52,427 bases of DNA, taken from positions 1-52,427 of the forward strand of contig CALXYM010000015.1 in NCBI GenBank assembly GCA_944392965.1, in the 5' to 3' direction. Under the pieces are notes generated by a model. It was not told the origin of the DNA. It saw only the letters and a program-made list of their open reading frames with translations, and did not search any database. The translations under genes and the position numbers were made by a program. Source of the stretch: an uncultured Spirochaetaceae bacterium (GTDB lineage Bacteria > Spirochaetota > Spirochaetia > Sphaerochaetales > Sphaerochaetaceae). How positions within the stretch are numbered: position 1 is the stretch's first letter; every line of letters begins with the position of its first letter. Positions 8,435 through 16,938 of the stretch are shown here, piece after piece.

Positions 8435-8856
8435 AACGCACTCTTATCCGCTAAGGCGAAGGAGTATTCCGCCTTTATCTTAAGCTCGCCATTCACATAG
8501 CCTTCTCCTTCTGCGAAATAGAAGATACCTTTGCTTTTTGTGATGTGGCACTTTGTTTCGAATTTATCACCTGGCAGGACGGGACTTTTGAACCTGACCT
8601 TGTCAAGTCCTGCGTAAAGGCATACTTTCCCTTCCTGCATACGTTCTTTCAACAATACTGCTGTACTCTGCGCGAGGATTTCACAGAGTATCACTCCCGG
8701 CACGATTGGAAAGCCGGGAAAGTGTCCGTCCAAGAAGAACTCATCGCCTTTTATAGTATATATGCCGTGAGCGTATCCATCCTCCTCAAACGCCTCGTCC
8801 AGAAGAAGCATGCTTGATCTGTGGGGAAGGATCTCCATCAGTTCATTTCTGTTCAT
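8416..8856 (-). CDS. fabZ: 3-hydroxyacyl-ACP dehydratase
   Basis: 146 residues with the hot-dog fold signature. LDGHFPGFPIVPGVILCEILAQ supplies the catalytic His (in GHFPG) and the acidic residue on the central helix (CEILAQ). N-terminal NELMEILPHRSSMLLLDEAFE is standard. It removes water from 3-hydroxyacyl-ACP in each elongation round. It lies between accB and accC, an order also found in other bacteria with merged acc/fab clusters. Confidence 0.95.
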   Translation of the reverse strand: MNRNELMEILPHRSSMLLLDEAFEEDGYAHGIYTIKGDEFFLDGHFPGFPIVPGVILCEILAQSTAVLLKERMQEGKVCLYAGLDKVRFKSPVLPGDKFETKCHITKSKGIFYFAEGEGYVNGELKIKAEYSFALADKSALCSQKS

Positions 8857-9281
8857 CTGTCCCTCCTGTATAAGAAGAGGGGAGTACCGAATTCTACGGC
8901 TTCTCCGTTCTTCACTAAGATTTTCTCGATGACGCCGTCATCCTCAGCTTTGATCTCATTCATGAGCTTCATTGCCTCGATTATGCAGAGCGTGTCTCCT
9001 TTTCTGAATTGTGAGCCAACCTTCACGTAATCATCCTTGTCCTCCGCACTGGCAGAGTAAAAGAGTCCGACCATCGGAGACTTTATCTCAAGGGTAGAGG
9101 AGCCGGTGTTCTCCGTTTTGACAGACTCTTCCTCTTCATTTTCTGAGTATGTCATCTCGCTCTGTGGAACGGAGATTCCTCTTTCCATGCGGAAGGTTTT
9201 TCCACCCTCACTAACTTCAAATGCGCTGAGCTTCAGTTCTTTCATCAGCTCTCCGTATTTCCTCAATTCGTTTAAATCCAT
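8853..9281 (-). CDS. accB: Biotin carboxyl carrier protein
   Basis: 142 residues. The C-terminal biotinyl domain carries the modified lysine (Lys105) in IEAMKLMNEIKA. The domain starts near residue 66 with IKSPMVGLFY, and before it lies an acidic linker (SENEEEESVKTEN) instead of the usual Ala/Pro-rich one. The N-terminus NELRKYGELMKELKLSAFEV is the usual dimerising segment. The start overlaps the fabF stop (TGATG), and the end overlaps fabZ by four bases. Confidence 0.96.
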   Translation of the reverse strand: MDLNELRKYGELMKELKLSAFEVSEGGKTFRMERGISVPQSEMTYSENEEEESVKTENTGSSTLEIKSPMVGLFYSASAEDKDDYVKVGSQFRKGDTLCIIEAMKLMNEIKAEDDGVIEKILVKNGEAVEFGTPLFLYRRDR

Positions 9282-10519
9282 CAGATCCTCCTGAATGCGA
9301 GACAGGCGTTATGACCACCGAATCCCAGAGAGTTCGATATGGAAAGGGTTATGTCTTTCTTAACCGCTTTAAGCGGTGTGTAATCGAGATCACACTCCTC
9401 ATCTTTTTCAAGGAGGTTGATCGTCGGGGGGATGAGTCCTGTCTCAAGAGCCTTGATTGCGACAATCGCCTCAAGTGCACCCGCAGCTCCCAGCATATGT
9501 CCTGTCATGCTCTTTGTGGAACTTATTGAAGCCCGTCTTGCGGCCTCCTCTCCGAGCGCATGTTTTATTGCAAGCGTCTCTGCCTTGTCATTTAATGGAG
9601 TTCCTGTACCGTGGGCATTGATGTAGATGCTGTCACTTTCAGTATACCCGGCCTCTGCAAGAGCCTGACTCATTGCACGGCGCGCACCCTCAGCATCCGA
9701 TCTCGGTGCCGTTATATGATATGCATCGCTTGTCGAGCCGTATCCGACGAGTTCTGCATAGATTTTCGCATTTCTTTTTTTCGCGTGCTCATATTCCTCA
9801 AGGATGAGGGCAGCTCCTCCTTCTGCGATAACGAATCCGCTTCTTCTCTTGTCAAAAGGAAGACTGGCTGCATCCTTATCCGTTGCAATGGAGAGTGCCT
9901 GCATGTTTATGAACCCTGCAACTCCACACTCGGAGATTGCTGCCTCGCTTCCTCCCGTAATCACGGCATCTGCATAACCATGTCTGATGAGCCTCATCGC
10001 TTCTCCTATGGCATTCGATCCTGATGCGCAGGCCGTGACTGCAGGCATCGCAGGTCCCTGTGCGTTATATTTGATTGACAACAGTCCGGAGGACATATTT
10101 GCTATCATCATGGGGACGAAGAATGGGGATACCCGGCTAGGACCTCTCGTTATGAGCGTGTTATGTTCCTTTGTGAATGTCGCCATTCCACCGATTCCCG
10201 TACCGAAATATACTGCGAATCTCTCGGGGTCGACGTTTCCGATAATTCCGCTCTCTTCAACAGCCTCCGCGGCTGCCGCAATTGCGAACTGCGCATAACG
10301 GTCAGTTTTAAGAACTTCGGACTTCTCCATATAATCGCGGGGATTGAAGTCCTTGACCTCTCCGTCAAGTTTCGCCTTATAAGCTGTGGCATCGAAAAGT
10401 GTGATCTCTCCTATACCGTTCACTCCGTCTAAAAGGTTCTTCCAGTTTTCATCCACGCCTTTTCCGACGGGGCTTATCGCACCCATTCCCGTTACAACGA
10501 CTCTTCTATAGTTTTCCAT
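9281..10519 (-). CDS. fabF: 3-oxoacyl-ACP synthase II
   Basis: 412 residues, full length. It is a condensing enzyme that extends acyl-ACP with malonyl-ACP. The catalytic triad is visible: Cys164 in VTACASGSNAIGEA, one His in INAHGTGTPLND and one in SMTGHMLGAAGALE. RRVVVTGMGAISPVGKG is the classic start. No fabH (the initiating synthase) is present in this operon, so initiation must be encoded elsewhere or done by this enzyme. Confidence 0.97.
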   Translation of the reverse strand: MENYRRVVVTGMGAISPVGKGVDENWKNLLDGVNGIGEITLFDATAYKAKLDGEVKDFNPRDYMEKSEVLKTDRYAQFAIAAAAEAVEESGIIGNVDPERFAVYFGTGIGGMATFTKEHNTLITRGPSRVSPFFVPMMIANMSSGLLSIKYNAQGPAMPAVTACASGSNAIGEAMRLIRHGYADAVITGGSEAAISECGVAGFINMQALSIATDKDAASLPFDKRRSGFVIAEGGAALILEEYEHAKKRNAKIYAELVGYGSTSDAYHITAPRSDAEGARRAMSQALAEAGYTESDSIYINAHGTGTPLNDKAETLAIKHALGEEAARRASISSTKSMTGHMLGAAGALEAIVAIKALETGLIPPTINLLEKDEECDLDYTPLKAVKKDITLSISNSLGFGGHNACLAFRRI

Positions 10520-10533
10520 GCCTCTTTTCTCCT

Positions 10534-11265
10534 TTACATTGCGATTCCGCCGTCCACTTTCAGCACTTCTCCCGTGATGTAGGAGGAAGTAGCCAGGAAA
10601 GCCACGGCGTCAGCGACTTCATCAGCCTTTCCAAACCTCTTGAGAGGTATCATCTGGACAAGTGGATTATCTTCCCCGATGTTCTCGGTCATATCGGTTC
10701 TGATGAAACCGGGGGCTACGGCGTTTACCGTTATGTTCTTAGCAGCAAGCTCCTTGGCGGCGGACTTTGTCAGTCCTATTATCCCGGCCTTGGATGCCGA
10801 GTAGTTTGCCTGCCCAGGGTTTCCGATGATTGCTGATACCGATGATATGTTTACGATCCTGCCTTCCTTCTGCCTCAACATCATGGGCACAGTGTGGCGG
10901 ATCATGTTGAATGTTCCTTTTAAGTTCGTATCTATTACGCTTGAGAATGATTCCTCGCTCATCATCGCGATGAGTCCGTCCTTTACTATTCCCGCGTTGT
11001 TTACGAGGATGTCGATACGTGTAAAATCCTCTTTTATCTTCCTTGCAAGTTCCTTTGTCTCCTCATAGGAGGAAACATCGGCCTTGTATGAGATGGCTTT
11101 CACCGAATATTTTTCCGTTATCTCCCTCACCGTCTCCTCAGCCTTGTCGCTGTTGCCATGGTAGACGACAGCGACAGCAGAACCGAGGGATGCGAGTTTC
11201 AAGGCTACGGCCTTTCCAATTCCTCTGGATGCGCCTGTTACGACACTGACTTTTCCGCTCAGCAT
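10534..11265 (-). CDS. fabG: 3-oxoacyl-ACP reductase
   Basis: 243 residues from the ATG at 11265, which I prefer to an upstream in-frame start at 11304. The shorter form begins MLSGKVSVVTGASRGIG as the family does, and has AGGAGAGG just upstream. It is an NADPH-dependent short-chain dehydrogenase. The Rossmann glycines TGASRGIG, the NNAG strand and the catalytic Ser plus YxxxK (NISSVSA..., NYSASKAG) are all present. The ATG lies just before the fabD stop, a seven-base overlap. Confidence 0.96.
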   Translation of the reverse strand: MLSGKVSVVTGASRGIGKAVALKLASLGSAVAVVYHGNSDKAEETVREITEKYSVKAISYKADVSSYEETKELARKIKEDFTRIDILVNNAGIVKDGLIAMMSEESFSSVIDTNLKGTFNMIRHTVPMMLRQKEGRIVNISSVSAIIGNPGQANYSASKAGIIGLTKSAAKELAAKNITVNAVAPGFIRTDMTENIGEDNPLVQMIPLKRFGKADEVADAVAFLATSSYITGEVLKVDGGIAM

Positions 11266-12173
11266 GAAACCTCTCCTCTGATCTTCTCGATTGCATCCAC
11301 ACATCCTGTGGAGTAGACCCTTACATCTCTGCTTATCTTCTTTATGATGGAAGAGAGCGTTGTCCCCGGTCCTATCTCGATGAACGTATCAACGCCCTTT
11401 TCAATCATATCCTCAACACTCTTCTGCCAGAGCACGGGGCTTTTTATTTGAAGAGCGAGAATATCTTTTACAGAATTCTCATAAGGTGCGCCGAGATAGT
11501 TCGAATATGTTGTGATTTCCGGAGCCTCGACGACTGTTGAATCTAGAAACGAAGCGAACTTCTCTGATGCCTCGTTCATGAAAGGGGAGTGGAATGCGCC
11601 TTTCACGCTTAAACGTACGCACCTTCCGCCGTTTTCTTTCACGTCCTCTTCAAAGCTTTTGATCTCGCTTTCGATTCCTGAGCACACAATCTGTCCGGGG
11701 CAGTTGAAGTTTACAGGAAAAACGTAGTCGTATTTCTCTGCAAGCTCGTTGACCTTGTCCTCGCTAAGGCGGATTACTGCAGTCATAATCGCATCGAATT
11801 TCTCTGAGTCCTCCTGCATGATGGATGCCCTGTTTGATACGATGTTCATGCCGCTTTCCCTGCTGAATGATCCTGCGTAGGCGAGGGCTGCTATCTCTCC
11901 AAGTGAGAAGCCTGCGACAACATCGGCCTTTACGCCCATCTCTGTCAACAGGTTTGATATCGCAACCTCCACCGCATAGAGTGCAGGCTGCGTGTTTATA
12001 GTCTTCATAAGTTCTTCATTGGTCGAATTGTAAATTGAATCAATCAGGCCATGATGGACCTTGTCGAGTTTTTCCAGGGTAGCTTTGAATACGGGGTAGT
12101 TCTCATACAGATCCCTGCACATCCCGACTTTCTGATCCCCCTGTCCCGAAAATACGAAGGCTATTTTACCCAT
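11259..12173 (-). CDS. fabD: Malonyl-CoA:ACP transacylase
   Basis: 304 residues. It loads malonyl groups from CoA to ACP. The nucleophile is Ser90 in AGFSLGEIAAL, and the partner His is in VKGAFHSPFM. FVFSGQGDQKVGM replaces the more usual FPGQGSQ at the N-terminus, keeping the glutamine that helps form the oxyanion hole. It overlaps fabK by 13 bases. Confidence 0.95.
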   Translation of the reverse strand: MGKIAFVFSGQGDQKVGMCRDLYENYPVFKATLEKLDKVHHGLIDSIYNSTNEELMKTINTQPALYAVEVAISNLLTEMGVKADVVAGFSLGEIAALAYAGSFSRESGMNIVSNRASIMQEDSEKFDAIMTAVIRLSEDKVNELAEKYDYVFPVNFNCPGQIVCSGIESEIKSFEEDVKENGGRCVRLSVKGAFHSPFMNEASEKFASFLDSTVVEAPEITTYSNYLGAPYENSVKDILALQIKSPVLWQKSVEDMIEKGVDTFIEIGPGTTLSSIIKKISRDVRVYSTGCVDAIEKIRGEVSC

Positions 12174-13105
12174 TTCATAGCTCCTTTAAGCGTTTCTTCG
12201 CATCCGTCCATCACATCTTTGATGATATCGGCTGCACTTTCTTCCTTCTTTACGACAGAAGCGATCTGTCCGGCGAGGAAGCATCCGTTCTCCATGTCTC
12301 CATCTTTCACAGCCTTGCGCAGAGCTCCGACTGCGAGATTCTCAAGCTCGTCATCTGGCATTCCACCATATTCGGCTTCCTGATATCTTCTTGAAAATGG
12401 CGTCCTCAGACTTCTTACTGGGTGGCCAAGCCTTTTTCCTGTCACCATTGTGCAGAGGTCGGATGCCTTGATGATCTTCTCCTTGTATACGGGACTGATG
12501 TTACATTCCTTTGCACTGAGGAATCTTGTACCCATCTGAATGCCTACGGCTCCAAGGAGGAACGCTGCAGCCGCAGCTCTTCCATCTGCTATTCCACCGG
12601 CGGCGATTACGGGAAGATCGGTTGCGTCAACAATCTGTGGAACGAGTACTATCGTTGTGAGTTCTCCCACATGTCCTCCGCTTTCTCCACCTTCTGCAAT
12701 CAGGGCATCTGCACCAACTCTTTTCATAAGTTTCGCCAGTGCGACAGAGGCAACAACTGGAATTACCGTTATTCCAGCATCCTTCCATGCTTTCATGTAT
12801 TTGCTTGGGTTTCCTGCTCCTGTGGTGACGACCTTCACCCCTTCCTCGACTACGAGATCTGCGATATCATCCGCATAGGGGCTCATTAGCATGATGTTCA
12901 CTCCAAACGGCTTATCTGTAAGGCTCTTCGCTTTCTGAATCTCCCCCCTTACATAATCCTTAGGGGCGTTTCCTGCTGCGATGATTCCCAGTCCTCCGGC
13001 GTTCGAGACCGCAGAAGCGAGTTCCCCGTCTGCGATCCATGCCATGCCGCCCTGAAAGAGGGGATATTTGATCCCCAGCATCTTTGTTATTGGCGTCTCG
13101 ATCAT
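12161..13105 (-). CDS. fabK: FMN-dependent enoyl-ACP reductase II
   Basis: 314 residues of the nitronate monooxygenase/FabK family. It begins TPITKMLGIKYPLFQGGMAWI, typical of FabK. FMN-phosphate contacts are visible in EGGESGGHVGE and VIAAGGIADGRAAAAAFLLGA. It completes the elongation cycle in place of FabI; no fabI is in the window. Placement between acpP and fabD favours FabK over a nitronate monooxygenase. Confidence 0.93.
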   Translation of the reverse strand: MIETPITKMLGIKYPLFQGGMAWIADGELASAVSNAGGLGIIAAGNAPKDYVRGEIQKAKSLTDKPFGVNIMLMSPYADDIADLVVEEGVKVVTTGAGNPSKYMKAWKDAGITVIPVVASVALAKLMKRVGADALIAEGGESGGHVGELTTIVLVPQIVDATDLPVIAAGGIADGRAAAAAFLLGAVGIQMGTRFLSAKECNISPVYKEKIIKASDLCTMVTGKRLGHPVRSLRTPFSRRYQEAEYGGMPDDELENLAVGALRKAVKDGDMENGCFLAGQIASVVKKEESAADIIKDVMDGCEETLKGAMKWVK

Positions 13106-13114
13106 GCTTATCCC

Positions 13115-13342
13115 TTAGAGTGCTGCGATGAAATCTACGAGATCCTTTACAGTCTCAAGCTTCTTATCCACTTCAATTGTTACTCCGAGCTTGTCCTCAA
13201 GGTTCATAAGAAGCTCTACCGTATCGAGGCTGTCGATTCCGAGTTCACGGAATGTGCTCTCCATCTTGATATCGTCCATATTGGCGTCCGTGCGCTCTGC
13301 AACTGTCTCTCTGATTGCGTCGAAAATCGTTTTTTCGTCCAT
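13115..13342 (-). CDS. acpP: Acyl carrier protein
   Basis: 75 residues starting at the ATG at 13342, with AGGAG eight bases upstream. A longer in-frame start at 13405 would run through the promoter and is rejected. ELGIDSLDTVELLMNLED carries Ser38, the 4'-phosphopantetheine attachment site. It is the acidic carrier for all fab enzymes of the operon and its first gene, nine bases before fabK, which suits a high-abundance protein. Confidence 0.96.
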   Translation of the reverse strand: MDEKTIFDAIRETVAERTDANMDDIKMESTFRELGIDSLDTVELLMNLEDKLGVTIEVDKKLETVKDLVDFIAAL

Positions 13343-13377
13343 TTTGTTTCTCCTGTTTCTGTTGTTAGATGTTTTTA

Positions 13378-13408
13378 ATATTGACATATTTTCAGAAACT
13401 GTCAATAT
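13378..13408 (-). promoter_or_regulatory. fab operon promoter covered by an inverted repeat
   Basis: Read on the minus strand, a perfect TTGACA is followed by 17 bases and AATATT as the likely -10. The same stretch is a perfect 9-bp inverted repeat, ATATTGACA at 13378-13386 and TGTCAATAT at 13400-13408 with 13 bases between. One arm covers the -35 and the other the -10. This is the geometry of a repressor site; the sequence does not match the FapR or FabT consensus as I know them. Confidence 0.6.
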
Positions 13409-13420
13409 GCCAAGTACTTT

Positions 13421-13489
13421 AATTTCTAGAAATTACCACCTTCTCCCTTTTATTTCCAGTAGCTAATTATTACTAACTAATTACTAGTT
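13421..13489. promoter_or_regulatory. Two palindromes upstream of the fab promoter
   Basis: AATTTCTAGAAATT (13421-13434) is a perfect 14-bp palindrome about 17 bases upstream of the -35. AACTAATTACTAGTT (13475-13489) is a weaker dyad with arms AACTA/TAGTT. Both lie in an AT-rich, gene-free stretch (13343-13543). They could be operator sites, but AT-rich palindromes also arise by chance. Confidence 0.35.
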
Positions 13490-13543
13490 GAATTAACTAT
13501 GTATTTCTTTCTCTGTCTGAATTATATTTTCCATTCATTTTAG

Positions 13544-13954
13544 TTAAACTGCCTTATAAATCCAGCCAGGAGCGACCTTGCCTCCTTCTCTCATTAAAAG
13601 CGTCTTATCCTTTGCAGAGATGATCATAGAGAGCTTTCTCTGCCAGAATTTCTTCTTTTTTATGTCGATTATGATTAACTTATCATCTCCTTCCGTTATT
13701 CTCACGCACCGTTTCACTGCGAATACCGGTAATGCCAGGAGCAGGATCTTATTGCTCTGTGTGTTTCTGTAGTTCATACTGAATATATATAAAGTGGAAG
13801 AGTCTGTGAGCTTCTCGGAAGGCCGTTGGAGAAGTTCCAAATATGTGGCGAATGCGTTTCGCCCCAATTGGATCCTGCCATTCAGATTTTTTATCTGGAT
13901 ATCCTCGATATTCTCCGTAATGATATCTTCTATTCTCATTATTTTTTCTGTCAT
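13544..13954 (-). CDS. Unrecognised 136-residue protein downstream of Lon-like gene
   Basis: I do not recognise the family. It has no signal peptide or membrane helix. The N-terminal half contains MRIEDIITENIEDIQIKNLN and FATYLELLQRPSEKL; the C-terminal half is strongly basic with alternating hydrophobics (DDKLIIIDIKKKKFWQRKL), suggesting a beta-rich fold. It follows the Lon-like protease gene by 15 bases in the same direction, so the two are probably co-transcribed and may act together, for example as substrate or adaptor. That link is inference only. Confidence 0.7.
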   Translation of the reverse strand: MTEKIMRIEDIITENIEDIQIKNLNGRIQLGRNAFATYLELLQRPSEKLTDSSTLYIFSMNYRNTQSNKILLLALPVFAVKRCVRITEGDDKLIIIDIKKKKFWQRKLSMIISAKDKTLLMREGGKVAPGWIYKAV

Positions 13955-13969
13955 ATATCCTCCTTTGTG

Positions 13970-15595
13970 TTATCTGCTCATACTCATCTTCTTTTCCATC
14001 GCGGGAAATATGATGCTGACAGCTTCTTCGAACGTACTCACGTAATGGATTTTCATCTTGTTTTTGAAGAATTTCTCGACTTCCTGCGCTTCCTTCCTGT
14101 TTGCCTCTGGGATTATCACATCTTTTATCCCGCAGCTGAACATTCCCTGTAGTTTCGTCACCACCCCTCCGACAGGAAGGACGATACCTTTCATCGTGAT
14201 TGCACCTGTGACTGCGATGTCTTCCCTTACCGGGGTTGATGTATATTCACTTAATATCGCAAGGGCTGTTGCAAGACCTGCGGAATCTCCGTTCCTCCTT
14301 ATAGAGGCGATGTAGTTTATGCTAGTCTCTTCAAGCATCTCTCCGTAGTTTCTCCTTATATAAGAATCTGCAAGCTCATATGCTATGCACGCATTCTCAT
14401 TCGTCATCTTCTCACAGAGGCCGTATACTGAAAGTCCGCTTCTCCCTTTTACGATCTTAACCTCAACAGGGGAAAGGTATGCCAGTGTCCCTGAAACCGC
14501 GATCCCGTTTATCATGCCGGGGTCGAAATATTCCTCCTTCCTCTCGATGATATTGATGTCATCTTCTTTGAAGGTGTCCTCTATGGTTTTTGCATCCACC
14601 CTGAGAGCATGGATTCTTCCATCCTTTAGGAATGTTGAGGATTTTATCGCAAATATCTTCTCTACCGCATCCCTTATCGGTCGTACCGAGTAGTTATGCA
14701 TTCCCTTTTTGATGGCAAGTGCCTTGACTGCTTCATCATCGAACTCTATATATCTTGATGGCCCTATGGTGTAGTTCATTTTCTCTATGAGCCTTTTTGT
14801 GATCTTCTTCAGATCTGAAAGTTCGTACCTCTTCATCTCTATTATTCTCAGCCTATCCAGAAGAGGTTCCGGTATTCCTTCAAGGGTGTTTGCTGTGAAG
14901 ATTGTCCATGCTGATGAACAGTCGAAGGGGAGGGAGAGGAAGTCATCTACGAATTCCTTCTTTCTATCATCTTCAAGAAGATCCAGAAATGCGTCTGCGG
15001 CTTTCCCATAACCCGTGCTATCTCCGAGTTTATCAAGTTCATCGAATATGATTATCGGGGATAGGCTCTCGGTTTTTACGAATGCATTTATTATCTTACC
15101 TTCTGTTGCTCCCTTCCACTGGGGATCGTTTCCTTTCAACATGAAAGTTCCCGCTATACCTGAAAGTGATATTATGTCGTAACCTTTTCTGAGTCCTTTA
15201 GCCAGGGAGACGCAAAGACTGGTCTTGCCACTTCCCGGACTACCCACAAGGAGGATTGGACGAGGTGTCTTATTCATGACTATAGCACTCGATACCTCGT
15301 TTAGAAGAGCACTCTTTAAGTATTCAAGTCCCTCATGGCTGTTGTCCATCGCGATCTTTGCTCTTGTATAATCGGCTTTCGTATAGGGATTCTTCTTTAA
15401 ATCAACGAGCTTAAAGATGAGATTCTTCCTTTTTGAAGAGCATTCTTCCTCCTCCCTTTTAAGGAAAAGTTCGACATAGCCGTTTTTCAGTTTTCTCGCA
15501 GTCCCTCTGTCTATTTCAAGATTCTCATCAATTCTGGATAAGATATATTTATCTACAGAATCCGCATTTTCATAAACATTATCAATTATTTCCAT
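13970..15595 (-). CDS. Short Lon-type ATP-dependent protease (S16)
   Basis: 541 residues. It has an AAA+ ATPase domain followed by a Lon protease domain, but no N-terminal Lon substrate domain (ordinary Lon is near 780-800 residues). Walker A is GSPGSGKT at 118-125, Walker B IIIFDELDK with Asp185-Glu186, and the arginine region EPLLDRLR is near 244-250. The protease dyad is intact: Ser438 in NGDSAGLA and Lys481 in VVTKLQG. The first ~100 residues are a helical segment unlike Lon's own. It should degrade cytoplasmic proteins; a narrow substrate range is likely, by inference. AGAGGTAGG precedes the ATG. Confidence 0.88.
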   Translation of the reverse strand: MEIIDNVYENADSVDKYILSRIDENLEIDRGTARKLKNGYVELFLKREEEECSSKRKNLIFKLVDLKKNPYTKADYTRAKIAMDNSHEGLEYLKSALLNEVSSAIVMNKTPRPILLVGSPGSGKTSLCVSLAKGLRKGYDIISLSGIAGTFMLKGNDPQWKGATEGKIINAFVKTESLSPIIIFDELDKLGDSTGYGKAADAFLDLLEDDRKKEFVDDFLSLPFDCSSAWTIFTANTLEGIPEPLLDRLRIIEMKRYELSDLKKITKRLIEKMNYTIGPSRYIEFDDEAVKALAIKKGMHNYSVRPIRDAVEKIFAIKSSTFLKDGRIHALRVDAKTIEDTFKEDDINIIERKEEYFDPGMINGIAVSGTLAYLSPVEVKIVKGRSGLSVYGLCEKMTNENACIAYELADSYIRRNYGEMLEETSINYIASIRRNGDSAGLATALAILSEYTSTPVREDIAVTGAITMKGIVLPVGGVVTKLQGMFSCGIKDVIIPEANRKEAQEVEKFFKNKMKIHYVSTFEEAVSIIFPAMEKKMSMSR

Positions 15596-15957
15596 AGTTT
15601 TTACCTACCTCTTTCAAAATTCAATTTCCTCTTTCGCCACGTGCGCGCGGCCCTCATTTCATGTCCATTTCTTTCCACCTTGCTAAGGAGGATAGACTTG
15701 TAAATGTGTTATTCTTAATTCTTTTTTCACACTTACAGTTGATAGCCTCAAAGAGGCATATATTTAGAGAATTGAATAAAAGTATCGGAAAATTGAGAAA
15801 ATTTAGAAAAATAAAAATAACGTGCTAAAAGACTATTTTCATCTATCTAAGCCATAAAAGAATAAAGCTAAGAGCGAATAATTATTTCTTGAAGCCTATA
15901 ATATTGACTTTTTTCATTGACAGAGTGCATGGGGGCAGGTATTTTGAGTGATGGGAT
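15596..15957. other. AT-rich intergenic region
   Basis: 362 bases without a supported gene, between divergent Lon-like and membrane-protein genes. It contains one short GC-rich patch (CGTGCGCGCGGCC, near 15643-15655) and a small hairpin GCCTC-AAA-GAGGC near 15746-15758. A promoter for the rightward gene sits at its right edge. I see no RNA gene or repeat. Confidence 0.5.
15917..15945 (+). promoter_or_regulatory. Promoter of the membrane-protein/lipoprotein cassette
   Basis: TTGACA (15917-15922), a 17-base spacer and TATTTT (15940-15945). The predicted transcript starts only a few bases before the ATG at 15958, so the message would be nearly leaderless with a poor ribosome binding site. Confidence 0.55.
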
Positions 15958-16938
15958 ATGAAACAGAAAATATCAGTTGATAACCTTAGATCGAGTTATT
16001 ATGAACAGTATAGAAACGAGCTGAATGGGATATGGAGAAACTCTCAATTCCTATGGGCTTTCGACAGTATTCTTTTTGGAGGATATGGTTTCTTAATCAG
16101 TAAGAGTATTGATTTATTATCTGATAAACCAAAACTTTATATCTGTAATGAAATTTCTCTGTTTTTATGTTTCCTTGGCCTCTGTATCACAGCCCTTTGG
16201 ATTGCCATGGCTAAATCCTCAAAGACGTGGCAAGAATGGTATGAGGAGAAGATACGTAGACTTGAACATGATAGAACTTATTTTACTTTTCCACGTTCTT
16301 ATGCGATGGGTGGAACGACCAACCGGGTTGAGAACCTAGATGATAAGCTCCATACAAGAAATAGTGGTAGTTACTCAACAGGTAAATTAAATATCCTGAT
16401 TGCACAAACTATATGGGTGCTTTGGGCATTTCTCTATGCCATACACCTTTTATGTGTACCTGTTTTCCTGTTGATCAATTTCTCTTTTCTTGTCGGATTA
16501 ATACTTCTACCTGTTCTGTATTTTATTTTTATTCGAGTACTAAAAGGGATAGCAAAACGTTCCTATCTTAGAAACGAGGATTACGGGGAGGAGTTCATAT
16601 TTGAAACATACCTCCGCATTGAGAAAGCAGAAGAAGCCTTAAATAACGTATTTTACGTAACAAGTTCAGATAGTAAGAAGAATCTCCTTGATTACTTCCT
16701 TAATGAATACAGAGCCTTGAGCTTTGATCTTTATCATATCTTACAAAGTTCAGGTGATGTTTATGACTATGATGAATGGCTATCCTCCGACTATGAAAAG
16801 CTGTTTGCAGAGTTTAAGAGAGAGTACATATCTTCAAGTATTAGAAAAGATGAGCTCTTTTTAAATAGGTATAAAATACAAATTCATGAAGTTTATTCGA
16901 GATATAAAGCCATTTTGGAGAGGGAATACAATGTGTAA
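15958..16938 (+). CDS. Four-helix membrane protein of unknown function
   Basis: 326 residues. Likely membrane helices are at about 31-50, 64-86, 147-170 and 172-194. The second is followed by KTWQEWYEEKIRRLEHDR, a Trp-rich amphipathic cytoplasmic stretch. The C-terminal ~130 residues are a soluble, charged helical domain. The two-helix start with an adjoining W/Y-rich segment is reminiscent of RipA-like octameric membrane proteins and of small 2TM effectors in bacterial defence systems, but I cannot assign either. It overlaps the next gene by eight bases. Confidence 0.75.
   Translation: MKQKISVDNLRSSYYEQYRNELNGIWRNSQFLWAFDSILFGGYGFLISKSIDLLSDKPKLYICNEISLFLCFLGLCITALWIAMAKSSKTWQEWYEEKIRRLEHDRTYFTFPRSYAMGGTTNRVENLDDKLHTRNSGSYSTGKLNILIAQTIWVLWAFLYAIHLLCVPVFLLINFSFLVGLILLPVLYFIFIRVLKGIAKRSYLRNEDYGEEFIFETYLRIEKAEEALNNVFYVTSSDSKKNLLDYFLNEYRALSFDLYHILQSSGDVYDYDEWLSSDYEKLFAEFKREYISSSIRKDELFLNRYKIQIHEVYSRYKAILEREYNV

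Noticed and set aside
13343-13405. 21-residue N-terminal extension of acyl carrier protein
   Set aside because: It would pass through the -10 region of the promoter, and acyl carrier proteins start as MDEKTIFDAI does here.
13378-13489. FapR- or FabT-type operator before acpP
   Set aside because: The palindromes differ from the consensus sequences I know for these regulators, so I report them only as unassigned sites.
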